Source: Auanema rhodensis
Taxonomy: Eukaryota; Nematoda; Chromadorea; Rhabditida; Rhabditidae
Direction: 5' to 3'
Length of the DNA: 64,000 nucleotides
NCBI GenBank assembly: GCA_964057225.1
Contig: OZ059899.1
Span: forward strand, 930,001-994,000
Part shown: piece after piece, positions 1 to 11,241 of the stretch
How positions within the stretch are numbered: the first letter of the stretch is position 1
Layout of the letters: the number at the start of each line of letters is the position of its first letter
Made by a program: the position numbers and the translations under genes
Notes under the pieces: generated by a model
What the model was told of the DNA's origin: nothing
What the model saw: only the letters and a program-made list of their open reading frames with translations
The model's database searches: none

Positions 1-95
1 CAAAAAGTAGATGTTTTTAGATTTCTTTTTTCAAGGCAAAGACGATGGACAATGTTATTCAACGAAAAAATTAATTCTTCAGGGTGAAAATCGAG

Positions 96-117
96 GATAT
101 AAGTGTGAACTTATATC
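96..117 (+). other. Conserved 9-bp inverted repeat with GTGA loop (first copy; recurs in each monomer)
   Basis: Left arm GATATAAGT (96-104), loop GTGA (105-108), right arm ACTTATATC (109-117): the arms are perfectly complementary. If the + strand is transcribed, the loop reads GUGA and fits the GNRA tetraloop pattern. The dyad lies 85-106 nt after the monomer origin in the standard subtypes. Variants: GATATGAGT (for example monomers 1766, 6680, 12295) leaves a G-U pair in + strand RNA. The linked ATATATG/CTCATAT variant (1415, 7733 and others) breaks two central pairs. ACATATATC (Y monomers) and GTTATAAGT (B monomers) each break one. It could be an RNA hairpin, a protein-binding dyad, or chance in AT-rich DNA. 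Confidence 0.6.
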
Positions 118-126
118 AGTTGATAT
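113..126 (+). other. Overlapping short dyad ATATCA-GT-TGATAT (first copy)
   Basis: Six-bp arms separated by two bases overlap the right arm of the preceding hairpin, so the two structures are mutually exclusive. In six monomers (starts 9838, 10891, 24931, 25984, 27037, 29845) the centre GT reads AT, which makes a perfect 14-bp palindrome, for example at 9940-9953. Confidence 0.5.
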
Positions 127-268
127 CTCGGTGCTTTTTTAAGCTAGCGCAAATCTGATAACACATATCGACGCAGCTTAAAAATCCGCATCGAATGCAC
201 TATACTACATTGAGAAACGCTTAATACAAAAATTAGTTATGATCGTTTGAAAAATGATGCATTAGTGT

Positions 269-296
269 ATGTTGAGTTTCCATGTACACTCAACAT
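269..296 (+). other. Conserved 9-bp inverted repeat with 10-nt loop (first copy; recurs in each monomer)
   Basis: Left arm ATGTTGAGT (269-277), loop TTCCATGTAC (278-287), right arm ACTCAACAT (288-296), perfectly complementary. A second, overlapping pairing is AGTGTA (265-270) with TACACT (285-290). The element lies just after the stop of the internal frame and is nearly invariant. Rare changes are a C-to-T in the right arm (left-half monomers such as 1415, which keeps a G-U pair), a T-to-C in the left arm (39432, 58737, 61896), an A-to-C near 10798 and a one-base loss in the loop near 8354. Confidence 0.6.
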
Positions 297-303
297 TGCT
301 TCC

Positions 304-357
304 AAAAACATTTTGACAAAAATTTTTTCGAAAAATTTCAAAATAATTTAGCAAAAA
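304..357 (+). other. A/T-tract cluster with TTCGAA-centred palindrome (first copy)
   Basis: Runs of A or T lie at 304-308, 311-314, 318-322, 323-328, 331-335, 340-343 and 353-357, mostly 9-14 bp apart. Centred on C329/G330 is the perfect 12-bp palindrome TTTTTCGAAAAA (324-335). The block recurs between the internal frame and the next monomer origin. Tract-rich DNA of this kind is often curved or nucleosome-directing; I infer that possibility only from tract spacing. Two copies (near 36481 and 38237) lose the central CG as CA, and 53790 has TA. Confidence 0.5.
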
Positions 358-3300
358 GTAGATGTTTTTAGATTCCGTTTTTCAAGGCAAAGACGATGAA
401 CAATTTTATTCAACGAAAAAAATAATTCTTCAGGGTGAAAATCGAGGATATAAGTGTGAACTTATATCAGTTGATATCTCGGTGCTTTTTTAAGCTAGCG
501 CAAATCTGATAACACATATCGACGCAGCTTAAAAATCCGCATCGAATGCACTATACTACATTGAGAAACGCTTAATACAAAAATTAGTTATGATCGTTTG
601 AAAAATGATGCATTAGTGTATGTTGAGTTTCCATGTACACTCAACATTGCTTCCAAAAACATTTTGACAAAAATTTTTTCGAAAAATTTCAAAATAATTT
701 AGCAAAAAGTAGATGTTTTTAGATTCCGTTTTTCAAGGCAAAGACGATGAACAATGTTATTCAACGAAAAAAATAATTCTTCAGGGTGAAAATCGAGGAT
801 ATAAGTGTGAACTTATATCAGTTGATATCTCGGTGCTTTTTTAAGCTAGCGCAAATCTGATAACACAGATCGACGCAGCTTAAAAATCCGCATCGAATGC
901 ACTATACTACATTGAGAAACGCTTAATACAAAAATTAGTTATGATCGTTTGAAAAATGATGCATTAGTGTATGTTGAGTTTCCATGTACACTCAACATTG
1001 CTTCCAAAAACATTTTGACAAAAATTTTTTCGAAAAATTTCGAATTAATTTAGCAAAAAGTAGATGTTTTTAGATTCCGTTTTTCAAAGCAAAGACGATG
1101 GACAATGTTATTCAACGAAAAAAATAATTCTTCAGGGTGAAAATCGAGGATATAAGTGTGAACTTATATCAGTTGATATCTCGGTGCATTTTCAAGCTAG
1201 CGCAAATCTGACAACACAGATCGACGCAGCTCAAAAATCCGCATCGAATGCACCATACTACATTGAGAAACGCTTAATACAAAAATTAGTTATGATCGTT
1301 TGAAAAATGATGCATTAGTGTATGTTGAGTTTCCATGTACACTCAACATTGCTTCCAAAAACATTTTGACAAAAATTTTTTCGAAAAATTTCAAAATAAT
1401 TTAGCAAAAAGTAGATGTTTTTAGATTCCGTTTTTCAAAGCAAAGACGATGGACAATGTTATTCAACGAAAAAAATAATTCTTCAGGGTGAAAATCGAGG
1501 ATATATGTGTGAACTCATATCAGTTGATATCTCGGTGCATTTTTAAGCTAGCGCAAATCTGATAACACAGATCGACGCAACTCAACAATCCGCATCGAAT
1601 GCACTATACTACATTGAGAAACGCTTAATACAAAAATTAGTTATGATCGTTTGAAAAATGATGCATTAGTGTATGTTGAGTTTCCATGTACACTCAATAT
1701 TGCTTCCAAAAACATTTTGACAAAATTTTTTTCGAAAAATTTCAAGATAATTTAGCAAAAAGTAGATGTTTTTAGATTCCATTTTTCAAGGCAAAGACGA
1801 TAGACAATGTTATTCAACGAAAAAATTAATTCTTCAGGGTGAAAATCGAGGATATGAGTGTGAACTTATATCAGTTGATATCTCGGTGCATTTTTAAGCT
1901 AGCGCAAATCTGATAACACAGATCGACGCAGCTTAAAAATCCGCATCGAATGCACTATACTACATTGAGAAACGCTTAATACAAAAATTAGTTATGATCG
2001 TTTGAAAAATGATGCATTAGTGTATGTTGAGTTTCCATGTACACTCAACATTGCTTCCAAAAACATTTTGACAAAAATTTTTTCGAAAAATTTCAAAATA
2101 ATTTAGCAAAAAGTAGATGTTTTTAGATTCCGTTTTTCAAAGCAAAGACGATGGACAATGTTATTCAACGAAAAAAATAATTCTTCAGGGTGAAAATCGA
2201 GGATATATGTGTGAACTCATATCAGTTGATATCTCGGTGCATTTTTAAGCTAGCGCAAATCTGATAACACAGATCGACGCAACTCAACAATCCGCATCGA
2301 ATGCACTATACTACATTGAGAAACGCTTAATACAAAAATTAGTTATGATCGTTTGAAAAATGATGCATTAGTGTATGTTGAGTTTCCATGTACACTCAAT
2401 ATTGCTTCCAAAAACATTTTGACAAAATTTTTTTCGAAAAATTTCAAGATAATTTAGCAAAAAGTAGATGTTTTTAGATTTCATTTTTCAAGGCAAAGAC
2501 GATAGACAATGTTATTCAACGAAAAAATTAATTCTTCAGGGTGAAAATCGAGGATATGAGTGTGAACTTATATCAGTTGATATCTCGGTGCATTTTTAAG
2601 CTAGCGCAAATCTGATAACACAGATCGACGCAGCTTAAAAATCCGCATCGAATGCACTATACTACATTGAGAAACGCTTAATACAAAAATTAGTTATGAT
2701 CGTTTGAAAAATGATGCATTAGTGTATGTTGAGTTTCCATGTACACTCAACATTGCTTCCAAAAACATTTTGACAAAAATTTTTTCGAAAAATTTCAAAA
2801 TAATTTAGCAAAAAGTAGATGTTTTTAGATTCCTTTTTTCAAGGCAAAGACGATGGACAATGTTATTCAACGAAAAAATTAATTCTTCAGGGTGAAAATC
2901 GAGGATATAAGTGTGAACTTATATCAGTTGATATCTCGGTGCTTTTTTAAGCTAGCGCAAATCTGATAACACATATCGACGCAGCTTAAAAATCCGCATC
3001 GAATGCACTATACTACATTGAGAAACGCTTAATACAAAAATTAGTTATGATCGTTTGAAAAATGATGCATTAGTGTATGTTGAGTTTCCATGTACACTCA
3101 ACATTGCTTCCAAAAACATTTTGACAAAAATTTTTTCGAAAAATTTCGAATTAATTTAGCAAAAAGTAGATGTTTTTAGATTCCGTTTTTCAAAGCAAAG
3201 ACGATGGACAATGTTATTCAACGAAAAAAATAATTCTTCAGGGTGAAAATCGAGGATATAAGTGTGAACTTATATCAGTTGATATCTCGGTGCATTTTCA

Positions 3301-6300
3301 AGCTAGCGCAAATCTGATAACACAGATCGACGCAGCTCAAAAATCCGCATCGAATGCACCATACTACATTGAGAAACGCTTAATACAAAAATTAGTTATG
3401 ATCGTTTGAAAAATGATGCATTAGTGTATGTTGAGTTTCCATGTACACTCAACATTGCTTCCAAAAACATTTTGACAAAAATTTTTTCGAAAAATTTCAA
3501 AATAATTTAGCAAAAAGTAGATGTTTTTAGATTCCGTTTTTCAAAGCAAAGACGATGGACAATGTTATTCAACGAAAAAAATAATTCTTCAGGGTGAAAA
3601 TCGAGGATATATGTGTGAACTCATATCAGTTGATATCTCGGTGCATTTTTAAGCTAGCGCAAATCTGATAACACAGATCGACGCAACTCAACAATCCGCA
3701 TCGAATGCACTATACTACATTGAGAAACGCTTAATACAAAAATTAGTTATGATCGTTTGAAAAATGATGCATTAGTGTATGTTGAGTTTCCATGTACACT
3801 CAATATTGCTTCCAAAAACATTTTGACAAAATTTTTTTCGAAAAATTTCAAGATAATTTAGCAAAAAGTAGATGTTTTTAGATTCCATTTTTCAAGGCAA
3901 AGACGATAGACAATGTTATTCAACGAAAAAATTAATTCTTCAGGGTGAAAATCGAGGATATGAGTGTGAACTTATATCAGTTGATATCTCGGTGCATTTT
4001 TAAGCTAGCGCAAATCTGATAACACAGATCGACGCAGCTTAAAAATCCGCATCGAATGCACTATACTACATTGAGAAACGCTTAATACAAAAATTAGTTA
4101 TGATCGTTTGAAAAATGATGCATTAGTGTATGTTGAGTTTCCATGTACACTCAACATTGCTTCCAAAAACATTTTGACAAAAATTTTTTCGAAAAATTTC
4201 AAAATAATTTAGCAAAAAGTAGATGTTTTTAGATTCCTTTTTTCAAGGCAAAGACGATGGACAATGTTATTCAACGAAAAAATTAATTCTTCAGGGTGAA
4301 AATCGAGGATATAAGTGTGAACTTATATCAGTTGATATCTCGGTGCTTTTTTAAGCTAGCGCAAATCTGATAACACATATCGACGCAGCTTAAAAATCCG
4401 CATCGAATGCACTATACTACATTGAGAAACGCTTAATACAAAAATTAGTTATGATCGTTTGAAAAATGATGCATTAGTGTATGTTGAGTTTCCATGTACA
4501 CTCAACATTGCTTCCAAAAACATTTTGACAAAAATTTTTTCGAAAAATTTCAAAATAATTTAGCAAAAAGTAGATGTTTTTAGATTCCGTTTTTCAAGGC
4601 AAAGACGATGAACAATTTTATTCAACGAAAAAAATAATTCTTCAGGGTGAAAATCGAGGATATAAGTGTGAACTTATATCAGTTGATATCTCGGTGCTTT
4701 TTTAAGCTAGCGCAAATCTGATAACACAGATCGACGCAGCTTAAAAATCCGCATCGAATGCACTATACTACATTGAGAAACGCTTAATACAAAAATTAGT
4801 TATGATCGTTTGAAAAATGATGCATTAGTGTATGTTGAGTTTCCATGTACACTCAACATTGCTTCCAAAAACATTTTGACAAAAATTTTTTCGAAAAATT
4901 TCAAAATAATTTAGCAAAAAGTAGATGTTTTTAAATTCCGTTTTTCAAAGCAAAGACGATGGACAATGTTATTCAACGAAAAAAATAATTCTTCAGGGTG
5001 AAAATCGAGGATATAAGTGTGAACTTATATCAGTTGATATCTCGGTGCATTCTCAAGCTAGCGCAAATCTGATAACACAGATCGACGCAGCTCAAAAATC
5101 CGCATCGAATGCACCATACTACATTGAGAAACGCTTAATACAAAAATTAGTTATGATCGTTTGAAAAATGATGCATTAGTGTATGTTGAGTTTCCATGTA
5201 CACTCAACATTGCTTCCAAAAACATTTTGACAAAAATTTTTTCGAAAAATTTCAAAATAATTTAGCAAAAAGTAGATGTTTTTAGATTCCGTTTTTCAAA
5301 GCAAAGACGATGGACAATGTTATTCAACGAAAAAAATAATTCTTCAGGGTAAAAATCGAGGATATAAGTGTGAACTTATATCAGTTGATATCTCGGTGCA
5401 TTTTCAAGCTAGCGCAAATCTGATAACACAGATCGACGCAGCTCAAAAATCCGCATCGAATGCACTATACTACATTAAGAAACGCTTAATACAAAAATTA
5501 GTTATGATCGTTTGAAAAATGATGCATTAGTGTATGTTGAGTTTCCATGTACACTCAACATTGCTTCCAAAAACATTTTGGCAAAAATTTTTTCGAAAAA
5601 TTTCAAGATAATTTAGCGAAAAGTAGATGTTTTTAGATTCCGTTTTTCAAGGCAAAGACGATGGACAATGTTATTCAACGAAAAAATTAATTCTTCAGGG
5701 TGAAAATCGAGGATATAAGTGTGAACTTATATCAGTTGATATCTCGGTGCATTTTCAAGCTAGCGCAAATCTGATAACACAGATCGACGCAGCTCAAAAA
5801 TCCGCATCGAATGCACTATACTACATTAAGAAACGCTTAATACAAAAATTAGTTATGATCGTTTGAAAAATGATGCATTAGTGTATGTTGAGTTTCCATG
5901 TACACTCAACATTGCTTCCAAAAACATTTTGACAAAAATTTTTTCGAAAAATTTCAAGATAATTTAGCGAAAAGTAGATGTTTTTAGATTCCGTTTTTCA
6001 AGGCAAAGACGATGGACAATGTTATTCAACAAAAAAATTAATTCTTCAGGGTGAAAATCGAGGATATAAGTGTGAACTTATATCAGTTGATATCTCGGTG
6101 CATTTTCAAGCTAGCGCAAATCTGATAACACAGATCGACGCAGCTCAAAAATCCGCATCGAATGCACCATACTACATTGAGAAACGCTTAATACAAAAAT
6201 TAGTTATGATCGTTTGAAAAATGATGCATTAGTGTATGTTGAGTTTCCATGTACACTCAATATTGCTTCCAAAAACATTTTGACAAAATTTTTTTCGAAA

Positions 6301-8353
6301 AATTTCAAGATAATTTAGCAAAAAGTAGATGTTTTTAGATTCCATTTTTCAAGGCAAAGACGATAGACAATGTTATTCAACGAAAAAATTAATTCTTCAG
6401 GGTGAAAATCGAGGATATGAGTGTGAACTTATATCAGTTGATATCTCGGTGCATTTTTAAGCTAGCGCAAATCTGATAACACAGATCGACGCAGCTTAAA
6501 AATCCGCATCGAATGCACTATACTACATTGAGAAACGCTTAATACAAAAATTAGTTATGATCGTGTGAAAAATGATGCATTAGTGTATGTTGAGTTTCCA
6601 TGTACACTCAACATTGCTTCCAAAAACATTTTGACAAAAATTTTTTCGAAAAATTTCAAAATAATTTAGCAAAAAGTAGATGTTTTTAGATTCCTTTTTT
6701 CAAGGCAAAGACGATGGACAATGTTATTCAACGAAAAAATTAATTCTTCAGGGTGAAAATCGAGGATATGAGTGTGAACTTATATCAGTTGATATCTCGG
6801 TGCATTTTTAAGCTAGCGCAAATCTGATAACACAGATCGACGCAGCTTAAAAATCCGCATCGAATGCACTATACTACATTGAGAAACGCTTAATACAAAA
6901 ATTAGTTATGATCGTGTGAAAAATGATGCATTAGTGTATGTTGAGTTTCCATGTACACTCAACATTGCTTCCAAAAACATTTTGACAAAAATTTTTTCGA
7001 AAAATTTCAAAATAATTTAGCAAAAAGTAGATGTTTTTAGATTCCTTTTTTCAAGGCAAAGACGATGGACAATGTTATTCAACGAAAAAATTAATTCTTC
7101 AGGGTGAAAATCGAGGATATAAGTGTGAACTTATATCAGTTGATATCTCGGTGCTTTTTTAAGCTAGCGCAAATCTGATAACACATATCGACGCAGCTTA
7201 AAAATCCGCATCGAATGCACTATACTATATTGAGAAACGCTTAATAAAAAAATTAGTTATGATCGTTTGAAAAATGATGCATTAGTGTATGTTGAGTTTC
7301 CATGTACACTCAACATTGCTTCCAAAAACATTTTGACAAAAATTTTTTCGAAAAATTTCAAAATAATTTAGCAAAAAGTAGATGTTTTTAGATTCCGTTT
7401 TTCAAGGCAAAGACGATGAACAATGTTATTCAACGAAAAAAATAATTCTTCAGGGTGAAAATCGAGGATATAAGTGTGAACTTATATCAGTTGATATCTC
7501 GGTGCATTTTCAAGCTAGCGCAAATCTGATAACACAGATCGACGCAGCTCAAAAATCCGCATCGAATGCACTATACTACATTAAGAAACGCTTAATACAA
7601 AAATTAGTTATGATCGTTTGAAAAATGATGCATTAGTGTATGTTGAGTTTCCATGTACACTCAACATTGCTTCCAAAAACATTTTGACAAAAATTTTTTC
7701 GAAAAATTTCAAAATAATTTAGCAAAAAGTAGATGTTTTTAGATTCCTTTTTTCAAGGCAAAGACGATGGACAATGTTATTCAACGAAAAAATTAATTCT
7801 TCAGGGTGAAAATCGAGGATATATGTGTGAACTCATATCAGTTGATATCTCGGTGCATTTTTAAGCTAGCGCAAATCTGATAACACAGATCGACGCAGCT
7901 CAACAATCCGCATCGAATGCACTATACTACATTGAGAAACGCTTAATACAAAAATTAGTTATGATCGTTTGAAAAATGATGCATTAGTGTATGTTGAGTT
8001 TCCATGTACACTCAACATTGCTTCCAAAAACATTTTGACAAAAATTTTTTCGAAAAATTTCAAGATAATTTAGCGAAAAGTAGATGTTTTTAGATTCCGT
8101 TTTTCAAGGCAAAGACGATGGACAATGTTATTCAACGAAAAAATTAATTCTTCAGGGTGAAAATCGAGGATATAAGTGTGAACTTATATCAGTTGATATC
8201 TCGGTGCATTTTCAAGCTAGCGCAAATCTGATAACACAGATCGACGCAGCTCAAAAATCCGCATCGAATGCACTATACTACATTAAGAAACGCTTAATAC
8301 AAAAATTAGTTATGATCGTTTGAAAAATGATGCATTAGTGTATGTTGAGTTTC

Positions 8354-8355
8354 CT
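8354..8355. other. Single-base deletion shifting the array phase by 1 bp
   Basis: In the monomer starting at 8084 the hairpin loop reads TTCCTGTAC instead of TTCCATGTAC. The monomer is 350 bp, and all later origins are displaced by one base. It is one of only two net length changes in 183 monomers, and could be a real mutation or a base-calling error. Confidence 0.85.
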
Positions 8356-8433
8356 GTACACTCAACATTGCTTCCAAAAACATTTTGACAAAAATTTTTT
8401 CGAAAAATTTCAAAATAATTTAGCAAAAAGTAG

Positions 8434-11241
8434 ATGTTTTTAGATTCCTTTTTTCAAGGCAAAGACGATGGACAATGTTATTCAACGAAAAAATTAATTC
8501 TTCAGGGTGAAAATCGAGGATATATGTGTGAACTCATATCAGTTGATATCTCGGTGCATTTTTAAGCTAGCGCAAATCTGATAACACAGATCGACGCAGC
8601 TCAACAATCCGCATCGAATGCACTATACTACATTGAGAAACGCTTAATACAAAAATTAGTTATGATCGTTTGAAAAATGATGCATTAGTGTATGTTGAGT
8701 TTCCATGTACACTCAACATTGCTTCCAAAAACATTTTGACAAAAATTTTTTCGAAAAATTTCAAGATAATTTAGCGAAAAGTAGATGTTTTTAGATTCCG
8801 TTTTTCAAGGCAAAGACGATGGACAATGTTATTCAACGAAAAAATTAATTCTTCAGGGTGAAAATCGAGGATATAAGTGTGAACTTATATCAGTTGATAT
8901 CTCGGTGCATTTTCAAGCTAGCGCAAATCTGATAACACAGATCGACGCAGCTCAAAAATCCGCATCGAATGCACTATACTACATTAAGAAACGCTTAATA
9001 CAAAAATTAGTTATGATCGTTTGAAAAATGATGCATTAGTGTATGTTGAGTTTCCATGTACACTCAACATTGCTTCCAAAAACATTTTGACAAAAATTTT
9101 TTCGAAAAATTTCAAAATAATTTAGCAAAAAGTAGATGTTTTTAGATTCCTTTTTTCAAGGCAAAGACGATGGACAATGTTATTCAACGAAAAAATTAAT
9201 TCTTCAGGGTGAAAATCGAGGATATATGTGTGAACTCATATCAGTTGATATCTCGGTGCATTTTTAAGCTAGCGCAAATCTGATAACACAGATCGACGCA
9301 GCTCAACAATCCGCATCGAATGCACTATACTACATTGAGAAACGCTTAATACAAAAATTAGTTATGATCGTTTGAAAAATGATGCATTAGTGTATGTTGA
9401 GTTTCCATGTACACTCAACATTGCTTCCAAAAACATTTTGACAAAAATTTTTTCGAAAAATTTCAAGATAATTTAGCGAAAAGTAGATGTGTTTAGATTC
9501 CGTTTTTCAAGGCAAAGACGATGGACAATGTTATTCAACGAAAAAATTAATTCTTCAGGGTGAAAATCGAGGATATAAGTGTGAACTTATATCAGTTGAT
9601 ATCTCGGTGCATTTTCAAGCTAGCGCAAATCTGATAACACAGATCGACGCAGCTCAAAATTCCGCATCGAATGCACTATACTACATTGAGAAACGCTTAA
9701 TACAAAAATTAGTTATGATCGTTTGAAAAATGATGCATTAGTGTATGTTGAGTTTCCATGTACACTCAACATTGCTTCCAAAAACATTTTGACAAAAATT
9801 TTTTCGAAAAATTTCAAATTAATTTAGCAAAAAGTAGATGTTTTTAGATTCCGTTTTTCAAGGCAAAGACGATGGACAATGTTATTCAACGAAAAAAATA
9901 ATTCTTCAGGGTGAAAATCGAGGATATAAGTGTGAACTTATATCAATTGATATCTCGGTGCTTTTTTAAGCTAGCGCAAATCTGATCACACAGATCGACG
10001 CAGCTCAAAAATCCGCATCGAATGCACTATACTACATTGAGAAACGCTTAATACAAAAATTAGTTATGATTGTTTGAAAAATGATGCATTAGTGTATGTT
10101 GAGTTTCCATGTACACTCAACATTGCTTCCAAAAACATTTTGACAAAAATTTTTTCGAAAAATTTCAGAATAATTTAGCGAAAAGTAGATGTTTTTAGGT
10201 TCCGTTTTTCAAAGCAAAGACGATGGACGATGTTATTCAACGAAAAAATTAATTCTTCAGGGTGAAAATCGAGGATATAAGTGTGAACTTATATCAGTTG
10301 ATATCTCGGTGCATTTTTAAGCTAGCGCAAATCTGATAACACAGATCGACGCAGCTCAAAAATCCGCATCGAATGCACTATACTACATTGAGAAACGCTT
10401 AATACAAAAATTAGTTATGATCGTTTGAAAAATGATGCATTAGTGTATGTTGAGTTTCCATGTACACTCAACATTGCTTCCAAAAACATTTTGACAAAAA
10501 TTTTTTCGAAAAATTTCAAAATAATTTAGCAAAAAGTAGATGTTTTTAGATTCCGTTTTTCAAGGCAAAGACGATGGACAATGTTATTCAACGAAAAAAT
10601 TAATTCTTCAGGGTGAAAATCGAGGATATAAGTGTGAACTTATATCAGTTGATATCTCGGTGCATTTTCAAGCTAGCGCAAATCTGATAACACAGATCGA
10701 CGCAGCTCAAAAATCCGCATCGAATGCACTATACTACATTGAGAAACGCTTAATACAAAAATTAGTTATGATCGTTTGAAAAATGATGCATTAGTGTCTG
10801 TTGAGTTTCCATGTACACTCAACATTGCTTCCAAAAACATTTTGACAAAAATTTTTTCGAAAAATTTCAAATTAATTTAGCAAAAAGTAGATGTTTTTAG
10901 ATTCCGTTTTTCAAGGCAAAGACGATGGACAATGTTATTCAACGAAAAAAATAATTCTTCAGGGTGAAAATCGAGGATATAAGTGTGAACTTATATCAAT
11001 TGATATCTCGGTGCTTTTTTAAGCTAGCGCAAATCTGATAACACAGATCGACGCAGCTCAAAAATCCGCATCGAATGCACTATACTACATTGAGAAACGC
11101 TTAATACAAAAATTAGTTATGATTGTTTGAAAAATGATGCATTAGTGTATGTTGAGTTTCCATGTACACTCAACATTGCTTCCAAAAACATTTTGACAAA
11201 AATTTTTTCGAAAAATTTCAAGATAATTTAGCGAAAAGTAG
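8434..11241 (+). repeat. Eight-monomer block, left copy of a 15,093-bp-spaced duplication
   Basis: Monomers 8434, 8785, 9136, 9487, 9838, 10189, 10540 and 10891. The first four alternate between the ATATATG/CTCATAT subtype (8434, 9136) and an open-frame subtype (8785, 9487), a local 2-monomer periodicity that also takes in 7733 and 8084. Private markers are GATGTGTTTAG at 9487, TATCAATTGATAT with GATCACACAG at 9838, TTTTTAGGTTCC with GGACGATG at 10189, and TATCAATTGATAT again at 10891. All recur in the same order at 23527-26334. I counted roughly five single-base differences between the two 2,808-bp blocks. Confidence 0.85.

Larger units (their letters stand above)
1..8433 (+). repeat. Satellite segment 1: mixed subtypes with local 2- and 6-monomer duplications
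   Basis: Twenty-four monomers (starts 11 to 8084). Several subtypes recur. One has ACACATAT in place of ACACAGAT (11, 362, 2819, 4223, 7031). One reads GATATATG with CTCATATC (1415, 2117, 3521, 7733). One reads GACGATAGAC with GATATGAG (1766, 2468, 3872, 6329). The pair 1415+1766 is repeated directly at 2117+2468, and the trio 1064-2116 recurs at 3170-4222, a 2,106-bp (6-monomer) shift. Most copies carry TAA at codon 44 and/or 57 of the internal frame; a run of open copies lies at 4925-6217. No gene is seen. Confidence 0.85.

Noticed and set aside
326-342. CENP-B box in the TTCGAAAAATTTCAAA segment
   Set aside because: The TTCG and the following A fit the core, but the CGGG half is replaced by TCAA, so the essential second half is missing.
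1-351. Monomer as a dimer of two roughly 175-bp units
   Set aside because: Comparing the two halves by eye gives no consistent similarity beyond shared A/T runs.
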